Origin: Odontocerum albicorne
Taxonomy: Eukaryota; Arthropoda; Insecta; Trichoptera; Odontoceridae
Reading direction: 5' to 3'
NCBI GenBank assembly: GCA_949825065.1
Contig: OX463865.1
Span: 16,755,763-16,819,762 of the forward strand
Length of the DNA: 64,000 nucleotides
Shown: one piece after another, positions 36,845-47,344 of the stretch
Layout: every line of letters starts with the position of its first letter
Numbering within the stretch: position 1 is the first letter of the stretch
The notes under the pieces: generated by a model
The model's database searches: none
The model's input: only the letters and a program-made list of their open reading frames with translations
Told to the model about the DNA's origin: nothing
Translations under genes and position numbers: made by a program

Positions 36845-37065
36845 TTATCAAAAATTTATCCACTGTATCATTTAATTGGTTCAATATCTCTAAACCACGC
36901 ATCACTGAATGGCTAGTCTTCACAATGGGTTCTGCGAGTTGGGACATACAATAGGGGATGATTTGTAATAATTGGGAACATAAAAAACTATGTACGAGTA
37001 CTTCGAATATTGCAGAACAGTTAAAATTTCATGCAGTACTTTTAATACGAATAACGCGATGCCTT
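36845..37065 (-). pseudogene. LINE-D fragment
   Basis: Plus-strand words 'aattggttcaatatctctaa', 'accacgcatcactgaatggc' and 'agttgggacatacaatagg' run in the same order as 26310-26400, so the relic reads on the minus strand ('YVPNYYKSSPIVCPNSQNPL'). Confidence 0.6.
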
Positions 37066-37076
37066 CTTTTATAATT

Positions 37077-37331
37077 GAAGAGTAAAACTCATAAACCATT
37101 CGAGAGCCAAAAAATACGTAAAGAGTTGTAAGAAAAAAACTGTACGGTATTTGAGTAAACTGCTTGTGGAGATGTGCCCGATGATATCTTTGGTCGTAAA
37201 ACAGAAGCCCTTTTAGTTTGAAATCACACATATGCCTTTTATGGGTATATTGTCGCTTGTTGATAGACTGTTTTTCCATTAAAAAAAAAATCAAAATGTG
37301 GTTGTAATGTAGTTTATGAGTTTAACTCTTC
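37077..37331. mobile_element. MITE-Q copy 2
   Basis: Ends 'gaagagtaaaactcataaac' and 'gtttatgagtttaactcttc'. Flanked by TA if the ends are taken as ATTGAAGAG...CTCTTCAAT. The inside matches the complement of copy 1 (21483-21734). Confidence 0.85.
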
Positions 37332-37599
37332 AATTACTTCCCGTCAAAAGTTTGATGCGGTGTGTATATTTGAAGTAGTCACCATTCATACTCTAAAAAT
37401 ATCTTAAGAGCTTTTTGGTTTTTGTTTCAGCATATTTTTGTATTTTACTTGTTGGGGAACACAAACTATCAAGGCGTATTATTATAGTTTATTATGAATT
37501 AAATAACTACACAAACTTCGTAGGACATCAGTGCTATTAAAGTCTCGAGAAATTCTGATTATAAAATCAACAAGTTTTTAACAGTCGACCAGACAGACA

Positions 37600-37820
37600 A
37601 TCTCCGTGACCTAGTTGGTAAGACGCCTGTCTCCCAGCCCGGAGGATGCGTGTTCCAATCTCACTGGAACCCATTTAAAAAAGGGAATCCAGTCTGGTTT
37701 ACACTTAAGGTTTCTTTAGCGTCTATATGGTTGGCTGGAAGATGATGCCACATAGCAATAAGCCCGTCAAGTTGTATTGTATACAATGAAAGTGTAATAC
37801 AATACAAAACAGTTCGATAC
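37600..37820 (+). repeat. SINE-A, best preserved
   Basis: Head 'tctccgtgacctagttggta', then 'agacgcctgtctcccagccc', box B-like 'gcgtgttccaatctcactgg', body 'aatccagtctggtttacact', and tail 'aataagcccgtcaagttgta' ending 'caatgaaagtgtaatacaat'. Useful as the family reference. Confidence 0.8.
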
Positions 37821-38639
37821 CAGTTGTGAAACATGGTTAATAAATGTGAACCCGGGTCTAAAGCCACCGAATCCTCGAATTGGGTTTCTGGATGGAGAAT
37901 TTTAGCTTGTGTTGTATATTTATAGTAGAAAGTGGATATTAAAGAACTGAGTCGGGAGATAGCATTGACTTCAGCCCCAATTATCGAACCTCCTTGTTTA
38001 GAACCTTTGGAATAGTCCCAAAACTCACAGTTCGTGTCGTTTTAGAAATCCTACTGCACGTGGAGAGGCATTAACAGTCGCACATGACTAGCGTACATAC
38101 ATATTGTTACGAGACAATTTTTTCAGAAAGCAACCCTTTTATTTTTTTTCGGATAACATTAGAAATCGAAACCGAAACCACCAACTAGACTACGTTAAGG
38201 CAACTAGACTACGAAGGTTAGCGCATTATTACAGTACAGATTTTGTACATGGAAAACTTTTACTCTCACCTACGAACAATACTAAGTGAATTTCAAAATG
38301 TTACGTAAAAGTTCCTAAGTTCATATACAAAATCGCGAGCCACCCGTTGAGGTTCCCGAGGCTAAGGTATGCAGGATGAAACAAGCAAGGAATATTAAGC
38401 GGCTTAATCAGCGCTTAATGTAGCGGCAAAATTTATTGTAATGGCTGGCTTGAAAAAATGTACACGTTTTAGCGTCGATTTATTGACCTTGAGAAATGTG
38501 AAATAATGCTCAACTTTTTGTAAGAAAATTCTCATTTGAGACGTTGGAAACTTCAATGCCGCTTAAGAAATATGATTGTTGGACAATATTTCTAAAAATA
38601 TTCATGAAATAAAAAAAAAGTATATTAATCTCATTTTTA
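37821..38639. other. Unassigned
   Basis: No recognised family or gene. The frame at 38104-38289 has no domain. Confidence 0.35.
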
Positions 38640-39035
38640 ATGATTTGGTCCTCAGTGAGATACAGGCAAAAGCCTAGTTTACTTGGGACACAACAAATGA
38701 AAAGCAAAAAACCCAAACCCATTAAAACTGTGTGTCTTAATTAAATTACAGTATCCGGCGGTAAATAATACACATTGGGATTAAGAAAGAGACTGTCGGC
38801 CATAATCGGCTAACTTCAGCTTTGTAAAGCGTCGTCTCTGTCATTCTACATGTGTTCCGTCGCAATTTGTCAGTCGTTGTCAAGCGTTCTAGGGACAGAG
38901 ACGACACTCTACAAAGCCGATTATAGCCGACAGTCTCTTTCTTAAGCACAATGTGTATTACTTACCGCCGGGTACTGTACCTGTGGTTTTTCGCAAATTG
39001 TGTATATTTCTTGTCACGTGTAAATAAAATAAAAA
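38640..39035 (+). repeat. Rpt-M 3' end carrying a MITE
   Basis: 'tcctcagtgagatacaggca' through 'aattaaatta', then after the MITE 'cctgtggtttttcgcaaatt' and the (AATA)-type tail. Without the insert it equals the other Rpt-M 3' ends. Confidence 0.8.
38750..38977. mobile_element. 228-bp mariner/Tc1-type MITE
   Basis: Long inverted ends of roughly 80-90 bp, starting 'cagtatccggcggtaa' and ending 'ttaccgccgggtactg', with 'agaaagagactgtcggc' inside each arm. Flanked by TA at 38748-38749 and 38978-38979. The empty site is visible in sibling Rpt-M copies, which confirms TA duplication. Confidence 0.92.
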
Positions 39036-39169
39036 ATAAAATGAAACATAAAAATTATTATTAATTAAATAAGATATGTTAATGCAAAATGAATCCAACC
39101 CACTTCAGTTTTTAATTAATATAATATTATATATACAATTTTCAATATTATTTAATATTTTTCTATTTA

Positions 39170-39345
39170 TTGTATTCACTAACACTTCTATTACAGATAA
39201 TACAGTGCAGTGAGCCTATCACCATATATCAATCCTTCCAATTATTATGATAACTAACAAAAAGGTTTCAAATAAAAATCAGGAGTACCAACAAGAATCA
39301 AGCCCGCAACTTATGAGAGAAAGTCCGATCGACCTGTCCGTTATA
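39170..39345 (-). repeat. SINE-A, decayed
   Basis: Tail-like 'gagcctatcaccatatatca', body, and head 'atcaagcccgcaacttatga' followed by 'ataagcactggcttgcgaag' on the minus strand. Confidence 0.45.
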
Positions 39346-39859
39346 AGCACTGGCTTGCGAAGCATCATAATATGTGGCCTGACTTGTCCACTTACAGTAT
39401 TGGCTGAGAAGACCAAGATCTGAGTGAATGTGATGACATTCAAATATAATATGTATTTGCTAAATAATTGTTGGCAAGAATTGTTATCTAGTTATAGGTT
39501 GTACGAGTATGTAGGGGTTGGCAATTTCTAAGTAATTAAATATTGAGATTGTTAAAAATAAAGTTAAATATTGAGATTATTAAAAATTAGTTCATATAAC
39601 ATATGAGATATACTCGTAGTTATAATATACAAAAATCGATTCTTCTTAATATATAAATTTGTATATACTATAGGTATAGCCTTTGGCAAATGTTTGTATA
39701 ACATGTTGCTTTATTAAATAAAATAATAAACAGTTTGATTTGTTTATTTATGTATACAATTTTCGATAAAACTTCCGTATTTTTTAATATACTCGTATAT
39801 ACGAGTTTTTAATATACTCGCACATAAAATTAAGAACAAAACTGTTCTTTGCAAGGATA
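39346..39859. other. Unassigned A+T-rich DNA
   Basis: A partial tandem duplication ('taaatattgagatt.ttaaaa') near 39538-39590. No gene recognised. Confidence 0.35.
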
Positions 39860-40960
39860 CATATATACCATCACGCCATGTCCGTCTTTGGAGTCTGCAG
39901 AGAGGGCATATCTCTTCGCTTTTCTATTATCCATGCACACAGTTCTCGCCCTATCTCCATCCATACATCTATAATTTATGCTCTTCTGTTTCTCCAACTA
40001 TCTCGTTCTACATTTATGCTCTTCTGTTTCTCATATTTTCACCGTTCTCTAAGTCTCTCCAACTATCTCGTTCCACATTTATGCTCTTCTGTTTCTCATA
40101 TTTTCACCGTTCTCTAAGTCTCTCAAACTATCTCGTTCCACATTTATGATCTTCTGTTTCTCATATTTTCACCGTTCTCTAAGTCTCTCAAACTATCTCG
40201 TTCCACATTTATGCTCTTCTGTTTCTCATATTTTCACCATTTACTAAGTCCCTCCAACTATCTCGTTCCACATTTATGCTTTTCTGTTTCTCATATTTTC
40301 ACCGTTCTCTCAGTCTCTCCAGCTATCTCGTTCCACATTTATGCTCTTCTGTTACTCATATTTTCACCGTTCTCTAAGTCTCTCCAACTATCTCGTTCCA
40401 CATTTTTTTAATAGGTTAACCCCTTTCTTACTATTGATTGATTTCATATCAACATACGAGTACATACCATTGAGCCGTTTCCCTGTAGAAGAAAACAGAG
40501 AGAGCAGAGTACCAACATCTCCTATCTTGACACATATATTTCATTCCTTCTTCATTAATACACCTTCTCTTACAACAAATTATCTGCCTTTCAACGTTTT
40601 CTTATTTCAAAACATCAACTACATATTCCTTAGTCTTCCTCTACCAAGAATTCCATTAAGATTTGGTCTGTTTATTTGTTTTCTTAGACTTTTCTACATG
40701 TATTCACTCCACGTGCCCAAACAATCTCAGCGTGTTCTTTTTCATCTAACTCAACACATCAGTCTCAAATTCACAATTATCCCTAATCGAGTCATTCTGT
40801 TTTCTCATTTCAGAAATAACTATTTGTTTCATAAATATTTTGGGGCTCGGTTTTTAAATATGGCTAAGCCCTTTTCTTTTATCAAGACTTTTTTTCTTCT
40901 TTCTTTTTATTACATTGATCTTTCACAAAATCCTTGTATTCGATCATTCATTATTATTAT
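39860..40960 (-). pseudogene. Two LINE-B tails with an internal minisatellite
   Basis: 39860-39975 ('ccatcacgccatgtccgtct') and 40455-40960 ('gagccgtttccctgtagaag', 'agtcttcctctaccaagaat', 'cactccacgtgcccaaaca') are minus-strand LINE-B 3' ends. Between them a 65-bp minisatellite expanded. The long plus-strand frame over 40341-41003 is an antisense artefact. Confidence 0.6.
39980..40405. repeat. 65-bp minisatellite, about 6.5 copies
   Basis: The unit starts 'tatctcgttccacatttatg', 'ctcttctgtttctcatattt', 'tcaccgttctctaagtctct'. Spacing 39999, 40064, 40129, 40194 is exactly 65 bp. Confidence 0.92.
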
Positions 40961-40964
40961 CGTA

Positions 40965-41120
40965 ATTTGTTTAATCAAACACTGTTTATTCCACTTTTTC
41001 TAACGGCATAACCCTACCGGATCCAATGTTTTCCCCTCATCATCAGGGGGGCACAAACAAGACTTTTTTGATAAAAAAAAATACAATGTCTTTAAACCTC
41101 TAATGTTAATGATTTGACTT
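40965..41120. mobile_element. PLE-2 short foldback
   Basis: Minus-sense arm 'aacactgtttattccacttt', 'ctcatcatcaggggggcaca', then a short plus-sense outer arm 'acaatgtctttaaacctcta'. The plus arm lacks the inner hairpin. Confidence 0.75.
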
Positions 41121-41174
41121 AAATAATACGTTATTTTTATATATCATACAATTAAATATCGGATATTCTACATA

Positions 41175-41785
41175 ATCAACGCATTATTACCGCATTTATT
41201 CCATCAGAGCCGTCTCCGATTTTTGTGTCCATCAGAGCCGTCTTCGATTTTTTCACGACATCCTCTCGGGTGCTGTAACACGTTCCGCGAAGAGGTTTTT
41301 TAAGTCGGTTGAACAGAAAAAAGTCGCAGGGAGATCAGGTGAATTCAAAGGCTGCTGGATAGTAGTCGTGTTGTTTTTGGTCAAAAACTCATGGAAATCA
41401 TGTCTTTCGCGATTTCAACGCGGTCCTTTTTTTGCATGAAATTGAGGTATTTCGGCACCAGTTTTGCAGCGACTCGTCTGAGGCTCAAATCACTAACCAA
41501 AATGTCTTGAGTGGATCCATAAGCGATGTTCAAGTCCTCTGCCAGCTCTCTGATGGTCAATTTGCGGTTTTCGGCCAACATTTCTTTGATTTTATCGATG
41601 TTTTCATCGGTTTTCGACTACCTCTGCGTTCGTCATCCTCGACCGACTCATGGCCACTTCTGAAGCGTTCGTGCCACCAAAAAACAATTCTCTAACATTT
41701 CCAAGGTCTGCGGACCGTTAAATCCGTTTTTCACACAAAATTTAATGCAAACTCGTTGATGCACAGTTGATGCCATTTTCCATCT
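41175..41785 (-). pseudogene. Mariner transposase, internally deleted
   Basis: The minus strand begins 'MASTVHQRVCIKFCVKNGFN' near 41775, includes the helix-turn-helix region 'NRKLTIRELAEDLNIAYGST' (frame 41381-41581), then jumps to the C-terminal 'NSPDL' block near 41340. The DNA-binding domain is well kept; the first two catalytic acids fall in the deletion. Several frameshifts exist. Not able to make active protein. Confidence 0.8.
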
Positions 41786-42299
41786 CCATCCGCTATTTAT
41801 GATACTCTGCTCTCAAATACTAAGGCTTCATTCCATACATCAAGGTTGATGCTAGCACACTACTGTACGTAGTAATTTTTGAAGTCACAGTATTTCTTGT
41901 GCACTTTTTGCTCGTTTCAAGGCGTTGAACTGTGAAAATTTCATTAGCAAATAAGGTCGTTTGTTCTTCCTTGCATTAATTGACCTCATTTCAGTCCGCC
42001 TAGTAGACTTTAGGGTGTGAGAGTTCCTTGATCGGTCACTCGGGAGAGATAAATTCGGATTATCAAACTAGAATTATAGGATGCTGGCCCGGCACTAAAT
42101 TAATCGCCATTAGCTCTCGAGGTTCGTGTTTCAATTCGAGAAACGAGCTCATTTATTTTGGAGAATAGATGAAATCTATTTAAGACAGAGTTTCATATCT
42201 TATCCGTATTTTTTTTTGGTATTGCATATTTATTTATTTCGTTTTTTTTTTATTTTTATCTAAAAACTATACTATTTTCCTTATGTTGTTCACGACACT
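41786..42299. other. Unassigned; small hairpin
   Basis: Near 42117-42150 'ctcgaggttcg' / 'attcgag' forms a small hairpin. No gene or family recognised. Confidence 0.3.
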
Positions 42300-42470
42300 A
42301 TTTTAGAACCGACTTTGGTTTATGGAAATTAAACTTAAACGCGGAAAAAAGAGTGGATTGAGCTGAATCAATATTGAAGAAAACAGTTTTCTAAGAAGAA
42401 TACATGGGGCAACAATGTATGACAGAATACAGAATTAAGTGACCAAGGATGAATATGAACTTAAGCAATT
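42300..42470 (+). pseudogene. LINE-B internal scrap
   Basis: Plus-strand reading with frameshifts approximates 'WKLNLNAEKRVD', 'RRIHGATMYDRIQN' ('ctaagaagaatacatggggc'), the region just after the RT in LINE-B. Confidence 0.5.
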
Positions 42471-42789
42471 AACGCGAGGTATGTCCCGAGGCATACATGC
42501 CTTTGTTTCCTTTTTTTTTTCAGACTTTTCATTAATTCATGCATACCTATATATTTGTGGAAGGTTATTCAAAATAAATAAGCTTTGCATGAACTCAGAA
42601 GCTTTTAAAAATATATATCAACAAATCTACAAAAATATCCTGAAACTTTCTTAAAATCCTGAAACTTTCTCTTCTGGATATGACTTCTAAAAAAACTTTG
42701 TTGAAAAAATATTCGAGTGGAAAAAATCTAAATAAAGTTTTCAATACTTTTAAATCCAGACAGTTATTTTCGTCTTAAACCTTTTCGTT

Positions 42790-43260
42790 GGTATTTTTTT
42801 TTGTAATAGACAATTCACCCAAACTTGGATGATTTTTACCACCGCATTAAAGTCACTATGCAATTATATAAGTCTATATAGAAAAAATATTTAAAAAAAT
42901 GATAACTCAAGACAATTGAAAATTTTAATTGATTAAACTTCAAAAATTTAACAATCTACGAGTATAAGTGGAAATTTTCCACGAAGAAAGAAGAAACGCA
43001 ACCTTCATTGACTAAGTAAATCAAGCTGTCTCGCAAAGGACAAGTGAAAAATACATGGTCTATAGTTTTATCATCCAAACCACACTCGCAGCCGGCAGTC
43101 TCCACAATACCCACTCTGTAAAAGTGACTAGCCACCACACATTGGCCCGTTCGCAAACGACACATAGCAGACACTTCCATCTTGTTTATTCTTATTATTT
43201 TAAACCAAGGTTTCAAAAGGATAGATTGTTGGATTGATTTATATCTAGAGTCGTTATTAA
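42790..43260 (-). pseudogene. LINE-E C-terminus and 3' UTR
   Basis: Minus-strand frame 42956-43216: 'WFKIIRINKMEVSAMCRLRT', 'GQCVVASHFYRVGIVETAGC', 'ECGLDDKTIDHVFFTCPLRD'. Cysteines and the T.DHVFF.CP block are those of I/Jockey-like ORF2 tails. The 3' UTR (42790-42950) matches the complement of 24540-24670. Confidence 0.8.
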
Positions 43261-43646
43261 CGTTAGTTATAATCCAATCAAATGCTGGTTGTATACAATT
43301 GAATTATTAAATTCGATTGTTTTATTTATAATTATTTTAAATATTCATAATACTATTTGTTTCAATTTATAAAAAAATAAAATGTCTTGAAAATGAAATA
43401 AATTAAATGGGAGTTGTCATAAATATTAATCTATATCATCTTTAGTGAGATCGAAGCACCTTCTAAGATATCTCTCACACACTTGTTCGTTATTTTGTCA
43501 TTCTTCTTTTGTCTATTAAAAAAAAAGAGTTTCTGAAAATGAAATTAGCTCGTGCGGGTTTTCTGCAAAGTTAACTTGAATCATAAACTTCAGCAACGCA
43601 TAGTGAAGTACTTAATATGGTATATTTAATTTTGAGGGTTTTGATA
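43261..43646. other. Unassigned A+T-rich DNA
   Basis: No feature recognised. Confidence 0.35.
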
Positions 43647-44205
43647 TTGGGTGTTAACAAAAGTAAAACAAAATAGTAAAGGTTATACGTCATTCGAAAG
43701 AAAATTTTCTGCTCTACAAGATATTGTGTTTGCTTTTACGTTACGTTTATTATTTTATTTGATTACAAGCCTTCAAAATGGAATGTCAAGTAGACGAAAG
43801 TGAGCATTTTCGACACCTCCAGTGGACTTCGATGAGGACCGCTGAAACCATGAAGATCCCTTTCAAACATTTTTCATCACCATTTTCAAACCATTTTTCA
43901 TCACCAGTTTCAAAGACGGTAATTTCGACCTGAAAGGCATGGAGCGTTCCGGACGACCAGTGGACTTCGATGAGGACCGCCTAAACCATATTATTCATGA
44001 AAATCCCCTTCAAACATTTTTCATCTCTTTACATTTTGAAGGTTTGTAATCAAATAAAATAATTTATGTTACGTAAAAGCAAACACAATATCTTGTCGAG
44101 TTGAAAATTCTCTTTCGAATGACGTTTAACATTTACCATTTTGTTTTACTTTTGGTGCTCATTTTTAAATTGGAAAAAACGGACACAACTTATGTTAACA
44201 CCTAA
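43647..44205 (+). mobile_element. 559-bp deleted mariner with TA flanks
   Basis: Ends 'ttgggtgttaacaaaagtaa' and '...gttaacacctaa', flanked by TA (43645-43646, 44206-44207). A second, longer inverted pair inside ('caagatattgtgtttgcttt' near 43717 and its complement near 44090) makes it strongly hairpinned. The centre keeps a scrap of transposase N-terminus, 'GMERSGRPVDFDEDRLNHII'. Confidence 0.85.
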
Positions 44206-44207
44206 TA

Positions 44208-44500
44208 TACAATTATTTTATTTATTTTTACAATTTTCCACTCCACAACATTTTCTTTTTTACTTGTTTTATTTTCTTCGTTCCAAAAGTGGCGATTTTG
44301 CTTATTAACAAAGTCATACATATGGAGATGCGCTTCATCTGAAAAGAGTATGTTGTCAAACTCGGGGAACTGTTGAAACATTTTAGTCGCGAAATACAAT
44401 CCTGTAACAAAGTCTGCTTCCTTTAAATTCAGAACATGTTTAATTTTTCAGGGATAGTTTGAAGTCCAGTTATAAAATTCACTGTAAGGTCAGGTCGTAC
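44208..44500 (-). pseudogene. IS630/mariner-like transposase fragment
   Basis: Minus-strand frame 44202-44399: 'KMFQQFPEFDNILFSDEAHL', 'HMYDFVNKQNRHFWNEEN'. 'FSDEAH' contains a catalytic acid typical of these insect transposases. It does not match the neighbouring 43647 element and is a separate relic. Truncated at both sides. Confidence 0.75.
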
Positions 44501-44564
44501 GCGACATCGCTAATGCTGACGTAACAAAAGTGCACTCTATTCAGCCCCCACCCTTTCATTGCCG

Positions 44565-44764
44565 ACGACGATTGTATTCCAGCCCAAAGGTTGCGGGTTT
44601 GATTGTCGTTGGAACCCAGATTTTTTAAAAAAAGCATTCAAGTCTGCGTTTCACTTCAAGCCTCTTTCACATCTTTCTAGTTGGTTGGAATATATGTCCA
44701 CAGGGTAATAAATCCGCCAGGTTGTACTGTATACAATGAAAGTGTAATATGAAACAATACAATA
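44565..44764 (+). repeat. SINE-A, 5'-shortened
   Basis: Box B region 'ggttgcgggtttgattgtcg', body, 'aataaatccgccaggttgta', end 'caatgaaagtgtaatatgaa'. Continues directly into an inverted SINE-B. Confidence 0.7.
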
Positions 44765-45125
44765 TTGGGCCTCGTAGTCGAAGATGACCTGACCATTTCA
44801 ACGTCGACGAAGTTAAAAACCAAAACTGGATCGTGAAGTTTTTCTGTATTATTTATTTAAGTAAGTAAGCAATTGCACACCTGCAAACCCATTGGCCACA
44901 TCGCTGTACTAAATCCGATGGTACACCAAAGTGAAACGATCGGAGAATACCGGTATGTTTGTTTTGAAAGAATAGATATGACCAAAGTCAAAGGTATCCT
45001 TTATCTCCAAACACTAGGCGAAAATAATGCTTGTATGTAGCATTCTAATGGAGTACAAGAACACAGATATGCGAACCGGCGACCTTCTGCAAAGAAGTTC
45101 AGTGCGTTACTGCACAGACGTGAAC
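44765..45125 (-). repeat. SINE-B
   Basis: Complement of the 22930 copy: 'cctcgtagtcgaagatgacc', 'gatatgaccaaagtcaaagg', 'gcgaaccggcgaccttctgc', 'cagtgcgttactgcacagac'. Confidence 0.7.
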
Positions 45126-45241
45126 CTCTTTTACAACACTGCTTACATTTCTAATTAATTTTTTTCCCTTATTTTTATTTATAAAAAAAGGGTCTTTTAA
45201 TCTTAGAAATGAAATATAATGTATTGGAGTATATGTACATA

Positions 45242-45645
45242 TTGATTATTTCTGTTTCACGTAATGTACGAAACACTGATTAAAATTGATTATTTCTGTC
45301 TCACGTAATATACGAAACACTGATTCAAATTGATTATTTTTGTCTCGCGTGATGTACGAAACACTGATTAAAATTGAATATTTCTGTCTCACTTAATGTA
45401 CGAAACACTGATTAAATTTTATTATTTCTGTCTCACGTAATGTACGAAACACTGATTAAAATTTATTATTTCTGTCTCACGTAATATACGAAACACTGAT
45501 TAAAATTGATTATTTCTGTCTCATGTAATGTACGAAACACTGATTAAAATTGATTATTTCTGTCTCACGTAATGTACGAAACGCTTATTAAAATGGATTA
45601 TGCCTGTCTCACGTAATGTACGGAACACTGATTAAAATTGTTATT
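45242..45645. repeat. 44-bp minisatellite, about 9 copies
   Basis: Unit 'attatttctgtctcacgtaa' + 'tgtacgaaacactgattaaa' + 'attg'. Starts at 45242, 45286 and so on, with few substitutions. Confidence 0.92.
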
Positions 45646-46130
45646 TTGTTTTAAGATTCGCTCTTTCCTTGATAAATTTATAAATATTCTGTTTTAAACC
45701 TTAAAACACGAAACCTTTTTCTAATTTCAACCTTAAAATAACAACGCTTCACGTAGTTTATTTCATGTACACGACAAAAAAACAGACATACAAGATATAA
45801 AAAAAAATAAGAGAACAATCTTACCGCAAGACAAACGATATACGCTGCTATAAAACAATGAACATAAAACGGAACTAAAATCTTCAACAAAACACGGCGT
45901 CTCCCTTAGGGTGTGACGGGATGTGTAAAATGAAAAATATATGGGGTTTCTCCGAGGATAAGGGTGGGAATCGTAAAAATGATGGTTGGCACGTTCTTGC
46001 GGCACCTGAAGATTATGACATAACGGTGCTAAGCGAGGTACGCTTGTGAAACATGACTGTACCAATTAAAAACTAAGTAAATGTAATTAATATGCGGAAA
46101 AATAATACTTTTAATTTGGATATATTATAT
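45646..46130. other. Unassigned
   Basis: Two overlapping minus-strand frames near 45680-46065 show no domain. Nothing else recognised. Confidence 0.3.
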
Positions 46131-46138
46131 ATTATTGA

Positions 46139-46500
46139 GGTGCATGGTCGCGTGATTACGCACTGGACTTCAGTGACGAAGGTCACCAGATCAATTCCCG
46201 CGCTGTGCTACTCCCCTCGAATGACACAGGCATTTTTTCTGCCTAGTATTCGGGGGTACAAGGATACCTTTAACTTCGGTCATAGATATTCTTTCAAAAA
46301 TAAAAAAAAAACATGTCGATATGCTTCGATCGTCATCCTTCATGTATGCCATCGGATCTAGTATAACGGTGTGACAGGTGAGTTTGCTGGTGTGCAACGA
46401 CTAACTCATTTAAAGGAAGAAAAAGGAAAAAATATGAAAAAAGACTTGTGAGTACAACTTCGCTAGGTGATATTCGACTATGACGACGACATTACTGTCT
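46139..46500 (+). repeat. SINE-B
   Basis: Head 'tgcatggtcgcgtgattacg', box B-like 'accagatcaattcccgcgc', 'gaatgacacaggcatttttt', 'acttcggtcatagatattct', and 'gactatgacgacgac' near its end. Confidence 0.7.
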
Positions 46501-46534
46501 ACATCATCTTTTGCGACTCACTCTCCTTGATTTA

Positions 46535-46750
46535 GGAACAATCTTCCTATCTCAATCAGATAAGCAATTTTGCTTAAACATCTTTCTGGTTAGCTGGAAG
46601 ATATTTCCACATGGTAATAAGACCGCCATGTTGTATTGTACACAACGAAAGTGTTACACAAAACAAAACAATACCAGGACTCGTAGTCGAAGATGACCTG
46701 ACCATTTTAACGTCGATGAAGATTAAAACCAAAGTTGTACTGTCCTAAAT
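46535..46750. repeat. SINE-A tail fused to inverted SINE-B end
   Basis: 46570-46672 is a SINE-A 3' part ('catctttctggttagctgga', 'gtaataagaccgccatgtt'). 46673-46750 is the minus-sense SINE-B end ('ggactcgtagtcgaagatga'). Same junction type as at 44765. Confidence 0.6.
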
Positions 46751-46925
46751 TTTAAAGAATAAACTCAAAAAAGAATTATAAATCGCAAAATGTTCCTTTT
46801 CTCTAATTTTTTTATAATTGTCATCTTAGCCATTTTCAATTTTAATTACATTTATTCAATATTGTATTAATTTGCAAATTTTAAGACATGGTTATACTCG
46901 TAAGTACCGATATAATTTTGAAACA

Positions 46926-47175
46926 TTGTAATTTATTTTTATCAAACACTGTTTATTCCACTTTTTTGTAACGGTATAACCCTACCGGTTTCAAGGCTTT
47001 CACCTCATCTTCAGGGGAGCACAAGTCTTGTTTGGGCTCCCCTGAAAATGAGGTGAAAGCCTTGAAACCGGTAGGGTTATACCGTCACAGAAAAGTGGAA
47101 TAAACAGTGTTTGATAAAAATAAATTACAATATCTTTAAACCTCCTCAACGTTAATGCCTTAACTGTGAACAACA
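46926..47175. mobile_element. PLE-2 250-bp foldback with 12-bp TSD
   Basis: TSD 'aattttgaaaca' at 46914-46925 and 47176-47187. The two arms are near-complementary from 'gtaatttatttttatcaaac' to 'caggggagcacaag' and back. Nothing but the two 3' ends remains; the centre is about 15 bp. Confidence 0.9.
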
Positions 47176-47344
47176 AATTTTGAAACAAGTTTTTATTGAA
47201 GAAATTGTTTTGAAGCAAAAATCCGCCAGGTGTATTTACATAATAGTATTAATATTCAATTCATAAAGACGATTTTTATGTATTTATTTAACATCGTCGT
47301 ATAAAAATATGTTGTATTAATTGTCTGGTGGTAATCTCTTTACA

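Noticed and set aside
36920..37294. 124-codon minus-strand frame
   Set aside because: A fusion of LINE-D relic and MITE-Q sequence, not a gene.
37600..37672. tRNA gene
   Set aside because: Box A and B are present, but the cloverleaf is imperfect, many diverged copies exist and a SINE body follows. Treated as SINE heads throughout.
40341..41003. 220-codon plus-strand frame
   Set aside because: It runs antisense through LINE-B relics, a minisatellite unit and a PLE-2 end. Chance openness in T-rich DNA.
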